Assembly (NCBI GenBank): GCA_034401795.1
Contig: CM067370.1
Coordinates: 66,585,188-66,649,187, forward strand
From: Chaetoderma sp. LZ-2023a
Taxonomy: Eukaryota > Mollusca > Caudofoveata > Chaetodermatida > Chaetodermatidae
Direction of reading: 5' to 3'
Length of the DNA: 64,000 nucleotides
Both the position numbers and the translations under genes were made by a program. Positions 46,262 to 58,925 of the stretch are shown here, piece by piece. The notes below the pieces were generated by a model that saw only the letters and a list, made by a program, of their open reading frames with translations, was not told the DNA's origin and ran no database searches. The stretch's first letter is position 1, and each line of letters starts with the position of its first letter.

Positions 46262-47290
46262 AACGATAAGAAGTCAATTCGATCCCTCTCTCACGACGTC
46301 TTTAGACGACTCACAAAGCTACGAGAATTTTGTCAAAAAAGGCTTTGGTTTATCGTTTATCCTATTAAACCGAGAGGCCTTTTTGGAGGAATAACTAATG
46401 CCATTAGACTTTATGACAGAGAAATCATCCACTGTTCGAACATAGTTTGTACGCATATGTGTTAAAATACAAAGACTTTCCACTCAGTGAACCTAATGTG
46501 GCAAAGGAAAAATTTCAAGACATCACTGGCTATTTTGCCTTAGTAAAGGCGAATGCCCTCCCTACTAGAGCTCTCTATCATTCCCAGTATTCCTAAAAAT
46601 GGAAGGGAAACTGTTTTTCACTCTGCTATTCCTATGCAAGGGCCAATTCTCAAACCCGATGCCTACATACCAATGAAAAACGACGTAGATTAGAAGGGGT
46701 ATGGACCATCACAGAGCTAAGCAAATCTTTAGGCTATCAAATTCGTCAAGTCTTTGAAGTCTGGCATTATTCAAATAATAGTAAAACGCTATTTAGTGGC
46801 TACTTTGACAAATTCTTAAAGTTAAAACAAGAGGCCTCAGGCTTTTCAGTCGAATGTAAAACGGAAAGGGAATGTAGAAATTATATCCAGCAATATTTTT
46901 CAAACCAAGGGAATTCAGCTGAAACATAACACTATCTCTAAGAACCCGAAAAAGTGTTCGATCTCCAAGTTATTTTTTAACAGTTGCTGAGGAATGATGG
47001 CGAACCGTAGCTTCCCATCAAGTCAATACGTCAAGACTGCCAAACAGATGCGTGAACTCCTTACAGATTGAACCAAAAAAGCTAAAGACATTATTTGTGG
47101 TAATGATGACCTTTTATTAATGTCTGTAGCATCCATAGATGAATTTGATCATACACTGTGTAACACGAATGTAGTAATTGCAGCTTTTGCCACTGTGTAT
47201 ACTCGTCTCCACCTATATTCAACATTAGAAATGCTAGGCCGAGTGGTTCTGTACACAGACATGCACAGCAATTTATAAACAGTCCAAAAA
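46262..47290 (+). pseudogene. protein-primed type-B DNA polymerase relic (Polinton/Maverick type)
   Basis: Scattered plus-strand frames preserve the order of a family-B polymerase of the kind encoded by Polintons: FFGGITNAIRLY (near 46380), KYKDFPLSEPNV (near 46473), YFALVKANALPTRALY, VFEVWHYSNNSKTLF (46751-), FLKLKQEASGF (46814-), a KLFFNSC/GMMA stretch near 46965-46997, SVASIDEFDHTLCNTNVVIA and LYTDMHS at about 47250-47270 in place of the catalytic YTDTDS. The second metal-binding Asp is His, and there are numerous stops and shifts, so it is inactive. The N-terminal exonuclease part was not found. Neighbours are unrelated repeats. Confidence 0.75.
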
Positions 47291-47299
47291 ATTATCAAC

Positions 47300-48730
47300 A
47301 CTAGTCCCTGTAAGGCATTTTATAGATTACGACGTCATGCATAACGTCAGTTTAGACAAAAACTTGGTTTGTTATGCTAATTATCCAAAGAACACAGCAA
47401 TTCTGAAATCGGTTTAAAATAGGTGCTCAACCCTTTTAAAGTCAGGGGTGCCAGAATCTAATATTTAAGACAATCAAGTAAGCTGTTGAACATTTAGAAA
47501 AAAATTATTTGACAGAAATTTGTTGCTAACATGGGATGCAACAGCTTTCAGTAGAATTACTTTCAAAATATCAATTTCATACATCTATTTTTGGTTTGAA
47601 ATGGCAATTTGACTGAATGAACATATCTGCTAAATTTGGTTTTAATCAATCAATAATTGACGAACCCTGTATTTTACCCATAGGGTCCAATACTTAATAA
47701 TGCCTTAATGTACCATATTTAAGGGTATGACCAAAGAACATATCTGCCAAATTTAGTTTTAATCAATTGATGCAATGTGCCACAAATATATTTTCCACAT
47801 CGGCTTCAATATTTTGAAAATATAGCAAGGACCATAACACGGCTATTTGTGGGCGTAACCATTTCATCATCATAGCCCAAATAGATATCGCCAAAAGGCC
47901 CATGCCTGCTAAATCTGGTTCTAAACTATCGATACATGATGAAACGTGGTACAAACGTATTTTCGCCATATACTTACCATTCAATCATTACTTGCTAAAT
48001 CCAACCCACCCACAATTAGCGGCGGAAAAAAATGTAACCTTATCTTTTAAGCGTCAATAATCAGTAACCTCAACCTCATTCCCTTAATACAGACATAGAC
48101 TGGCACCAGGCTAATGGACTCTGTGGCAAACCTATGCCACTGTGCAATTCTCAAATCAGTGGGATGTCTGAGACTGGTCCTAGTGATTGAACGCTAAGTA
48201 TGTTTACATGGTTAATAAAACTATAGACCAATCCTAACGGGCGGGGGTTGTGGTCGTTGTTATTACACTACCAACATCCAGGGGTTCTCATAAGGATCAT
48301 TTTGAGTTTATAGACCGCCCAAATGCGACCCCAAAAGTTGTAGTAGTTGTAGTAGTTGCATATGACCCCTGAAAATCATGTATGAATGTTAAATGATAAT
48401 TAGTTTTATACACAATCTAGAATGGGACCAACAAAATCCATAGCTGTGAGCCCATGGTACGCTCTAATTTTAGCATGGATGAGAAAAACTGCATGGGAAT
48501 CCCAAATTTCAGTTTGGGACCCTTAAATTTCAGGTTAGGACACTTCTAAATTTCTAGGTGTGGGGTCCCTGGGACCTCCAAAATTTAGATGCAATGTGAA
48601 ACACTGCCAACATCTAACCGTTCACTCACTACTTTCTAAACACGTACAATTGGTCAGCAGTGCCTTAGTTCAAAACCATCCAGTGGGTGGAGATTTTAGA
48701 CCTCTTACAAGAAGGTTAAACACAACATAG
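47300..48730. other. dispersed repeat modules, no gene
   Basis: A short module (ATATCTGCYAAATTTRGTTTTAATC) recurs near 47625, 47740 and, diverged, 47905. A GTAGTAGTT repeat lies at about 48338-48357 and AAATTTCAG/GGGAC modules at 48500-48590. These look like a non-autonomous element family. Confidence 0.5.
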
Positions 48731-48735
48731 TAAAA

Positions 48736-50345
48736 CAAGGATAACTATTAACAGACCAAAAGTCAATTCTGACCATAAGCCAGTCATTAAAGGCCTTCAG
48801 ATAAACAATCTCTACCTAATGTATAAACGCCATACCAGGCAAGAGGGTAGAGTCACCTACAATCTACCCAAGCTCATCAGCGACACTGACACTCAAATGT
48901 CATACAAAAAGGCCCTCGAGGAGCATATAGCTAACATCAACGTCAGCTCCGATCCAAATGATGCCCTAACCAAAATACTGAAAATCAGCTGAATCATCAG
49001 CTACCAGCACCATAGGTGTTCCTAAAACAGTCGAACTAGGTATACTGACGGCCCTCTAGTAGTAAAACTGCCAGCAGAGCAGAAAGCATTACAGCTGCGC
49101 ATCTATCAAAGTGGCCACAGTGAAGACTGCACCAAACTACGCCGGGAGCGCAATAACATTCTGCACCACATTAACGAATGCTTAAAAGATCTTGCTATTC
49201 AACAAGCAGACTCCATAGCACTTTATCGGGACTGACCAGGGCAAAGGTTCAAGAAACAGTTCACTGACTACGACGATGAGCCATTGCACCCGTTCTCAGG
49301 AGACCCCAGGCCATTACTAACATCAATTAAAACAGAAGTTGAGAAGGCACTTAAAACCGTGAAAACTGGACATGCATCTGGAGTTGATGGCATGAGCAAT
49401 GAACTATTCAAATACACAAGTGACATTATCTCAAAACCGATCACGCACCTAACCAATTCAGCTTTTATTTTCCACCTTCCCATCGATGCTGTAGGCCAAG
49501 GCATCCTTATCGCACTACTCAAGCCCAAGAAGCCACCTGCCCCACAAGACCAAACCCCCAGTGTCAATACTGGGTACGTCGCGAGAGATGGAATATGCCA
49601 ATGATGTGGACGTCATGGATGAGGAAAAGAAACCCCCTTGATGAACTAGCTGCAAGCAAACTAAAAATTGAGAATCTCTATGAATGAATCCAAAACAGAG
49701 TTCACCCATATACATGTACCTATCTACAAAGCATGACTCTAAAGAAAATGACGATCAACTTCGTGGTGGCGAACCATGGAGGAAAAGTAAAATCCTGGGC
49801 TCACTGCTTTGCAGTACTGCTGACAATGCTGCACGCTGCGTTATGGGGAATATAGTCCCATAGCGTTTATATAATGTAACCTGTATATCCTCGATGCTGT
49901 ATAACTGTAACAGCTGGGCAGCTCAAAAGGCAGCTCTAGACACACTCGATGCCTGCCACTGCAAACGCGCCATCACTGGGCACTGATGGCCAGACAGCAT
50001 AATTTCCAATGATGCACTGTGCAAGATGTGTAACACGTCGATGCTGTCTGTAAAGGTCGCTCAGCAAAGATGGTCCACGTTTGGCCATGTGCTAAGGATG
50101 CCAGGAGACACCCGCACAGAGCCTTGGAATTCGCCCTACTCGGAGCCAGCAAATACAAAGCCAGGAGAGGACGTCAATGCATAAATCTGCTAAGCATGCT
50201 ACGAGGTCACCTCAAGAAAACAGGACTCGGTACACTCAAGTCAAGAATGGACCTGAAGAAGCTAAGGATTTCGGCTGAGGGCAAGATACAGTGGGCAAGA
50301 GTGAAGAAGGATTGATTGCAGCAGTATGATGTTTCTACTACTACA
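48736..50345 (+). mobile_element. RTE-like LINE relic, copy 3 (longest)
   Basis: It covers the linker, RT and C-terminal part. 49284-49604 is open and encodes EVEKALKTVKTGHASGVDGM with FKYTSDIISKPITHL, the RT fingers; the palm is partly deleted (EYANDVDVMDEEKK in another frame near 49588-49630, YADD mutated to YAND). 50070-50315 encodes the C-terminal domain (VHVWPCAKDARRHPHRALEF then KARRGRQCINLL). Clade assignment is by motif style. Confidence 0.78.
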
Positions 50346-50462
50346 GCCGCAGAATAAAGTAATTGTACATACAAAGAAAAGGTGCAATTAATGCAACATC
50401 ACTCTTGTCATTACAAAATAAACAAGAGCCATCAGAAGATGCCATATCCCCCCCCCCCCAGC

Positions 50463-51328
50463 CCCACCCCATCCACCATCGCCCAGCTGCACATGATACT
50501 GATATTGTCGACAAAAATATAAGGTAATCCATTGAGACCTCTAGGAGTTCGTTGACAAGAAATGATTGCCAGAGATGGACGGACCGATAGAGGGACATAC
50601 ATACATTTAGGACAGACGGATGGACGTACAGGTATAGGAATAGTACATGCACAGTTTCAAAAGAATCGGAGCTAAACTGTAGGAGTTGCGTTGACAAGAA
50701 ATGATTGGTAATGCAGTTTATGTATCAGCTTTAAGATAAAGGGGGATAAGTCTGCAGTGAATAATTTTTTTGCCTGTGAAAAATGCGCATGCACATCTGC
50801 ACATGATACTGATAATGTGGCTGGAATTTTAAGTTAATCCGTTGAGACCTCTAGGAGTCGCTTTGACAAGAAATGATTGTGACAGATGGATGGACTGACA
50901 GACGGGCATACATACATTTTGGATAGACGGATGGACGTACAGGTATACGGATAGCACATGCACACATTCACGTGTTACTGATAACACTTACCAAGTTTCA
51001 AAAGAATCGGAGCTAAACTGTAGGAGGAGTTGCGTTGACACGAAATGATTGTCACTGCAGTTTATGTATCAGTTTTAAGATATTTAAATGGGGATAACTT
51101 TGCAGTGAATAATTTTTTGGCCGTGAAAAAAGCACATGCACATCTGCACATGATATTGATAATGTGGACGGAAATTTAAGTTAATACATTGAAACCTCTA
51201 GGAGTTGCGTTGACAAGAAATGATTGCCAAAGATTGATGTACTGACAGACGGACATACATAAAGTTTGGACATACGGATGGACTTACAGGCATACAGATA
51301 CCACATGCAGACCTTCACATGGTAATGA
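50463..51328 (+). repeat. ~340-bp tandem array, left part
   Basis: Units contain ACATGATACTGATAATGTGG, CATTGAGACCTCTAGGAG, a GACAGACGGA-type stretch and ACCAAGTTTCAAAAGAATCGG. The ACATGAT landmark occurs at 50491, 50801 and 51148 (periods 310 and 347). The last unit breaks off at 51328 and continues at 58928. Confidence 0.9.
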
Positions 51329-52277
51329 CAGGAGGCCCAATGGGCCTGTATCGCTCACCTTTAACATTGGCATTTCAACTAATCTTACTTTTACATCAAT
51401 CGGTGTCACTTCCAAAGTTCAAATGACTTTCAGTCAAATGGTTTAGTTTTCGAGATATTGACAACAATCTCTTAGTCCAGGAGCTAAAGCTAGGTCAGAA
51501 TCGTGACGTAGCACACCCAGTATTCGGAAGGTCTGACACTTGCTGTGGCTTGGGGGACATGTCCCACACATTTTAAGCCCTGTTGTACAAACAAATTGTG
51601 GTAGCACTAATTAGTTATCCTGATTTCTTTGCATAGATGGTCTAGGCTTTGGCTGTATCCACAGTGCACAACGATATAAGCATGATCGTGTCATAACTCA
51701 AAGTAATATCGTATTAGATTCACCATATATGATATTTAGACGGATATCGACCTAACATATATCCAACATACATTTTGCATGCATATACCAAAGGCGAGGG
51801 TGAAATGTGAAGGTTATATTTTATGTATGTATACTAACTCCATCATAGAATCTGTATATCCAGCTGTACCACTGTTGACAAAGCACCCAGGTAATGGTGG
51901 TTGGAATGAGACAGATGGATGTGGTGGTAATCGGTGCGGAAAAACAAATTAAAATGAATACTACACCTCACATCGCTCTCATTGTCATTGTCTACATATA
52001 ATTCAAATTATGCCTGTAACACTTGTTCCGGGGTAATTTTGTAATTTGACATCACAAGTAAACTGAAAGTTTTATTCACTCATTTTCTCAAATACAAATC
52101 TTTTTTTGAAAAGCAAATAAGAATGCAAGTGGCATTTTATGAATTTGTATTCATGAGAAAGGTTGTTAATACATGCCTTGATTAATAAAGCCTAGTATTG
52201 ATTTAATATATATGCACACACACTAATTACATTTGCGAAATAATTACAAGCGCTATATAACTAGCAATTAAGCAAAT

Positions 52278-55200
52278 ATGGACAGTGATAGTTGTGACGA
52301 GGAAGTAGCGTTTCATCTTCTCCCAGAAAAGCGTATCAAAACGACACAATGGACTCGCTGTATTATTTGTCAAGCACATAGTAGCGAAACTGTTAGCAAT
52401 GCCACTGAAGTCGGCATCTCAAAGTTCATAGAGGCTTTCCAACACCGGGAGGATGACGTTTATGAAAGACTTAACTCAAATATTGATCAATTAAAACAAC
52501 TGGATATCGTGTGGCATAGAAACTGTTATGCTAAATACACAAGCAAGCACAATATTAACTTTGCGAAAAGACGATCCATGGCACCACCAACTCCTATGCC
52601 TCTTGATAAACAAAGTCCAGAAGAATCGACAAGTTTGGCTAGAGCAGCAAGATCGAGATCATCCCCGATAAACTGGGCAATGTGTATGTTTTGCCAAAAG
52701 AAAACTCACAAGAAAGTCAAGAAATTATTCTCAGTTTCTACATTTTCCACATGCCAAAACATACAAATTGCAGCAGAGAAAATGGCGGATACAGAAATGC
52801 TTACCAATATAAGAGGCGTAGATTTAATCGCTTCAGAAGCCAAATATCATGAAATATGCAGTGCACAGTATGTATCAATGCGCAATGTGATGTATAAATC
52901 ATACCAAGAAACTGTGAATGAGGATTCGTTCTCCCAATCATTCTCGGAGCTGGTAGCAGAGATAGAGTCTGGACTTGTATCAGGAAAAGTTTACAGCATG
53001 ACATATTTGTTGAGTCGATTCAAGTTTTATCTAAAGAATAATGGTGTGACTGCTGACAACTACCGCTCCCAAAGACTGAAAAGCCGATTACAAAACTACT
53101 TTCAGGATTCAATCGTTTTTCACCAGCAGCTAAACCCTTCCAAACCCGAGCTTGTTTATTCCAGTGATATATCTTTAGAAGATGTTATTAATGCAGCTGC
53201 CAATGCAGCTGGTGGTAGATCAGCGTATACTGATAGGCCACATGGCTCAACTGATACTACTAGCAATGATGTTCACACGTTGTTCCACGCAGCGCAGATT
53301 TTGAAGGGAGATTTGGAGGCTTGTGAGGGGATCACCATTAAACCAGTTGATGTTGACAATCTGACACTCGCAAAAGCAAAGGAAATTATTCCCCAAAGCC
53401 TCTACTGGCTGCTGCGGTGGGTTACCACGAATGCAGATTTAGCACCAGAGCAGTTTGGTAATGTTAGATCAGAATGTGCTAATGAAGGTGATGAGAGGTA
53501 TGTAATGATGATATGCCAAGACATAGCGCATTGTGTATCACACGGGAGAAAGAAAATGCCGAAACACATAAGCCTCGCTATGACAATGAGGCATCTTACA
53601 GGTTCCAAACAAGTTGTCACCATTCTGAATCGTATGGGTCATAGCGTTTCCTATGATGATATTGAGGTAGTTGACACTAGTATGGCGCTTGAGTATTAGC
53701 TCAATCAACACGGTATGGAGTTGTAATACCAACAAACATTGTTCCAAACTCGTTCGTTCAAGTAGCAGCTGATAACAATGATATACTTAAAGAAACCTTA
53801 GACGGTAAACAGACAACTCACTCAACGACAATGGTGATGTTCCAACGAATGCAATTTGGCCCAAGACCAGAGCGTGTCATACATGCTGAACACTCAGTCA
53901 GGAGAAGGGCTTTGACAGCACCAGGTACTGAAAACAGAATTCTTGATTGTGGGGTGTTTGGTAGAAGACCAGTTGTGACCGCGTTCATAGACACTGTCAA
54001 GAAGGATTGGTACCAATGTGAAAGCTCAATCCAGGAACAGGCATTAGTCATGGATCTTGCATGGGCCATCGTTCGAATGTGTCCAATAAAATTGTTTGTG
54101 GTAGATCTTGTACCCATGATGACCACAGAAACACAAACAGTCCCTAGTTGGAGTGGATTTAATGCACTTGTATCATGTGCTAACGCACCGTTTACACAAA
54201 TCGGTTACTGTCCAATGATTTCCGGATCACCAACTGAATTCAATACGGTGTATACGGTCATGAAACAAGTTCAAAGAATGATGACAACACTAGGACAGAA
54301 TGACTCGGTCATTAAATTCGACTTGGCCATACATGTCAAGGCAAAGGAGATACAGTGGCGATATAAAGAAGAGTTTAGTGACACTGTGATCAGACTGGGG
54401 GGATTCCACATTGCGCTAAACTACTTAACTGTTATTGGAAAGATGTTTGATGACTCTGGCTTAGAAGATCTCCTCATAGAGGCCAACACATATGGTAGCA
54501 GCACGGCTGCTGCTCTACTTAAAGGGAAGTCATATAATCGAGGAGTGAGGGCTCACAAATTGGTTATGGAAGCGCTGCTGCGATTACAATGGCAGTCTTT
54601 TTCCAAATGGGTTCAACAAAATGGACAACATGAAGACCACATTACTCCAACCGAATTGGAGAGTCTGGATGAGAAAATTAAGATGTGCCGAAGCAGCATT
54701 GACGACTTAGACGCACTGCAAGAAAATTTCAAAGAGGTGTGTATGTACGTGAATAAATTTCAACAGCTGTTCAAATCCTTTAAAGTTGAGTCAAGCTCGA
54801 AATCACACCTGTTCGCATTTTGGAACTCATATATTCATATGGTAGAGCTGCTGCTTGGATTCATAAGAGCTGAGAGAACTGGAGATTGGCAAGCACACCT
54901 ATCTGCTACTGCTGCTTTGGCGCCATATTTCTACAGCATGGACAGAACCAACTATGCAAGATGGCTGCCAATATATCTTGCGGACATGAAGATGCTTCCA
55001 AGTACACATCCCCATGTACATGAACAATTCTTGAATGGAAATCATTCCGTAAGTCGCTCAGACCATCCATTCAATCAAGTGTGGACAGATATGGCCTTAG
55101 AGCAAGCGATTAATTTGGATTCCAAAACGCGAGGTGGTATTATTGGAATAACACAAAAGCCAGGAGCTCTGGAGAGGTGGTTTTTAACTAGCCACGAGAG

Positions 55201-57142
55201 GGCAGCCATAACAACGGTCACAAAGCAAATGTGTGGGTTACAAGATAGTCACATGTTTGGAGTACATAAGGAAATGGGGACTAATCGAATGAACAGGGAT
55301 GAAACCGATGTGCAGAAGATACTTTCGATGTTCTCATCAGATATAATGACCAATCCCTTTAATATTGCGGAAAACGACGACAGCGAGTGTCTTCCGCTTG
55401 TAAACATTGCAACTGGCGTGGTATTGCCTAGTGAAATCGCCAAGAGACTTGTTTCCGCCTGTGACATTGGTAAGGAGATTATGGAAAATTTTGTTCAGGA
55501 GCAGCTGGACACTAACACGAGAAGCTTTTGGGACACGTTGCCACACTTAAAACTTAAAACATTTGCCAGCCTAGCACAGAAGAAAAAACTCAAAACAAAT
55601 GATGAAAAAATTCACAATGTGAGATCTGACCGCGAACTATTTGGTCGATTAATTTTTGCCGCAAGGTCCAGAGATGTTGATTTAAAACTAGTGATGACGT
55701 ATGAACTGTCTGCTGTTCCACTATCATTGTCACATACGGATGGAACTCTAAGAAAGAATGTGAAAAGTGTTTTGTTAAGTGAACTAGAAAAGGAAGTAAA
55801 TGTTGATGGACGGCTTCCACCTGTTGACAAGACAGGCGCAACAGCTTATGTAGTAGATGGCATGGCAATTGTGCAAATGGTTAAAACTGGAGGTACGTCT
55901 ACATTTGGAGAATTGGCTGATAAATACTGGCACATCTTTACAGTTCCACTGAATCAAGAAGACTGCAACAGAGTAGATATAGTTTTTGACAGATATGATA
56001 GAGTAGAATCTCTCAAAGCGGAAGAGCGGCTAAAAGGTGGGTCATCAACATCATTGGAAGTAAAGATTGCTGGAGAAAATACTCCCGTTCCAAAGCAATG
56101 GGCCAAGTACATCAGCAATCCAAGCAACAAAAGTAACCTGGTTGCATTTCTCAGTAAGTGGTGGCGTGATACTGGTCCAAATATGCTATCTGCCGACAAT
56201 TGCGTCATTCTTGCTGGTGGCTTTAACGATGGAATGGATGTTGTTGTCATTTCAGCGAACAATTCGTCGTATTTGGAAGAACTTCGATCAGATCACCAGG
56301 AAGCAGATACGCGTATGATGTTGCACGCGCTACATGCTTCAAAAGACCACATGCGTGTTGTTATACAGTCTCCTGATACAGACGTGGCAGTACTTAGTAT
56401 ATATACGTATCGTTCGCTTCACTGTTCTGAACTATGGTTCCGTACGGGCACAAAGGACAAATTGCGATACATACCAATACATACAGTTGCTCAAGTACTG
56501 GGCCCAGCTATCTGTCTGTCTTTGCCTGGGTTTCATTCTCTTACAGGTTGTGATAGCACTAGTGCATTATTTGGAGTCGCTAAGAGAAAAGCATTCAATC
56601 TCTTAAAGTCATCTGAATGTCATCAGCTTAGCTTAGCCCAACTCGGCGAACATGTTGACTTATCACCGAATACTGCAATTCTATGTGAGAAATTTGTCTG
56701 TGAGTTGTATACCACCAGGGATGTGGGAAAGACAGCTGATGAAACCCGTTATTGGCTCTTTTGTCAAAAGAGACAAAGAAATGAAAATCTTCCACCTACA
56801 TCGAATAGTCTAAAGCATCACACCGAAAGGGCCAATTTTCAAGCTCTTGTTTGGAGACGTTCATTGCAAGCTGTTCAGAATCTTCCATCTCCAAATGGAC
56901 ATGGCTGGAGTATAGTGGATGGTCTACTCAAGCCTGTTCTAATGTCAAAGGATCCTGCTCCATTTGGATTAATTGAACTCACATCATGTAGATGTCAAAA
57001 GTCTGCCTGCAAAAGAACAGATCTCTGTCAATGCAAGGCTAACAATCTACTCTGCACTGAAGCATGCCTTTGTATGGGAGGTGAAATGTGTGACAATGTT
57101 CAGCATACAATTGTCGAAGATCACTCTGACACGGATGAGTAA
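52278..57142 (+). pseudogene. large C2HC / FEN1-like nuclease / CXC-tail protein, one frameshift
   Basis: Two frames, 52278-53699 (473 codons) and 53693-57142 (1,150 codons, first ATG 53831), form one ~1,620-residue gene broken by a one-base shift at 53693-53699. N-terminus: two C-x2-C...H-x3-C modules (CIICQ/WHRNC, CMFCQ/YHEIC). C-terminal third: acidic residues in the order and spacing of FEN1/XPG nucleases, D676 (YVVDGMAI), D720 (VFDRYD), E824 and D826 (HQEADTRM), D849 and D851 (SPDTDV), D908 (LTGCDSTSALFG), numbered from 53831. The tail is a CXC-like cysteine array (CRCQKSACKRTDLCQCK) and an acidic end. Similar uncharacterised proteins are multicopy in corals, molluscs and fish as I recall; their function is unknown to me. 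Nuclease activity is inferred. An AATAAA lies at 57685; CTATATAA is just upstream at 52253. Confidence 0.8.
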
Positions 57143-57780
57143 CATCCTCTCATTTGCTCACGTGATAAATATGTCCTGCCAGCTTGTGTAGACATGCACT
57201 GCATGTCAGTTAAAAGTTTAATTATGAAAAATGTAGAAAACATGGGCATTGTTGTAGCTAAGGTATTGCTAGTCACAAGAAGACCTAAGTGCCCCAATAT
57301 GTACAAAGCAACATACGGGTGTCTTAAACGAGGTTGATTATGTATAAATCTGCGATATACGATCACTCCTTTCCATTTTGGTTAAGATTGTATTGATATA
57401 ACATGCGCTTAAGTTTGTGAAAAATTTACCATTGTGAAAATTGTTTGAGAGCTACATTCAACACCTATTGTAAATGGGCTTCTCACGGGTTAGTGATACC
57501 ACAATTTTCTTGTACAACACGGCTCAGAATATACCTAAGACATCGGTCTAGCATAATATAGAGACAAACCTTCTGAATACTGGGTGTGCTACGAAACCAT
57601 TCTTCTAGACCCCTTTTGAAAATTGGCTCCCGGACTATCTGGACAGTTTTTTGCATTAGTGATTTCGAACAATGTTTAAGCAAAAATAAATGATATCAGT
57701 GCTAACTGCAGCTGGTTTCTTAACTTTCTCACTACTGCAAGCCAGTGCAGCCAATAATTTCAATTTTCAAACGCTCTTGA
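57143..57780. other. 3' flank of the nuclease-like gene
   Basis: No further coding is seen. It contains AATAAA at 57685-57690, a possible polyadenylation signal ~540 bp after the stop. Confidence 0.4.
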
Positions 57781-57787
57781 CTTGTTG

Positions 57788-57868
57788 AATATTTTGAAAA
57801 CAATTCGACTGAAAGTTGTTGGCAGCTTAGCCACCAACAACTTTCAGTCCAATTGTTTTCAAAATATT
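57788..57868. repeat. 35-bp foldback palindrome (one mismatch)
   Basis: Arms 57788-57822 and 57834-57868 pair at 34 of 35 positions around an 11-base loop. The arm motif ATTCGACTGAAAGTTGTTG is a dispersed repeat: related arms occur at 58090-58200, and CTTTCAGTCAAATGG at about 51431-51445. Confidence 0.92.
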
Positions 57869-58087
57869 TATCAGGTTCAGAGATATAACCTTTGGAATAT
57901 GTCGTCTGCAAAAACTGCAGTCAGACGGTTACTAGAGGTTTAAATACAATTGAAGAAAATGGTCTCTAAATGCAGGTAGGTGGCCTTTATAGCAGGTTAT
58001 TCCCCACCACCACACAATCTCTTTAACACATGCACATCTGGCTGAATTACCAAGTTAGCAGCAGGGGTAGGGTGAGCTGGAGTTGAT

Positions 58088-58190
58088 TTAAAAAATAATT
58101 TGACTGAAAGTCATTGCTGCAGCAACAACCTTCATTGCTGCCTAGGGCAGCAACAACTTTCAATCAAATACATTTCAAAATATTTTTAAG
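58088..58190. repeat. second, diverged foldback of the same motif
   Basis: AATTTGACTGAAAGTCATTGC pairs imperfectly with GCAACAACTTTCAATCAAAT about 60 bp further; the loop is itself GC-rich with CCTAGG. Confidence 0.75.
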
Positions 58191-58894
58191 AGCATAGATG
58201 TCAGAGCACATAATACATATCTTAAATATTTCTGCAGTATTGGTTAATCTGTTAATTGGAGTTTAATATCTACTTCGGCAATAAAATCTGACATGGTGAT
58301 AAATCAATGGACGCTGTAAACAAACCTGTATTTGCCCTATGAAAGTGTGACTGCAAATATTTAAGGGGGTGATAACTCTGGCATGTGACGGCTTATCAGT
58401 TTCATTTTCACAACACAGATATTAGATGTCGACATTAACATTGTGACCAAGTTTGGTGTCAATCCGTCAAGAAAACAAAATGAACGGCCATTGTTGGTGA
58501 CGGACAGACAGAAGTATGGACGGACATACAGAAGATGGATGTGGCCATCGCTATACGACAGCTGACTGACAAGTCATTCAAGATGGCCGCCGAACCATTT
58601 GGCCAATCAAGTTCCTTCGAACAAATTTGGTTCAGCTCTTTCCCTATATGATATTTCGCCAGTTTTGAATCGATCCACCAAGCGATTTCGGAGAAGATTT
58701 TTTTAAAGACATTTCCTAAAATCGGCCAAAATCCAAGATGGCCACCGCCCAAATTGGCCGATCGGCTTTGTTTGAACAAACATGGATCTCAAATATAATT
58801 GAAATCAGCCCTGTGGTTCTTGAGAAGAAGTCGTTTAAAGAAAAAAGTTGACGGACGGATGGATGGATGGACGCCGGACGGTCGCCATGGCATA

Positions 58895-58925
58895 AGCTCA
58901 CATGGCCATTCTGGCCAGGTGAGCT
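58895..58925. repeat. terminal hairpin of the 7.6-kb insertion
   Basis: AGCTCAC-A-TGGCCA, loop TTC, TGGCCA-G-GTGAGCT: 13 pairs and one mismatch, ending two bases before the right boundary. This hairpin type is common in molluscan dispersed repeats, as I recall. Confidence 0.85.

Noticed and set aside
50490-51320. Possible CRISPR-like array
   Set aside because: Units are ~310-347 bp and diverged with no short repeat/spacer pattern; it is an ordinary tandem repeat.
53693-53699. Programmed -1 frameshift site
   Set aside because: No slippery heptamer or evident downstream pseudoknot; a one-base deletion is simpler.
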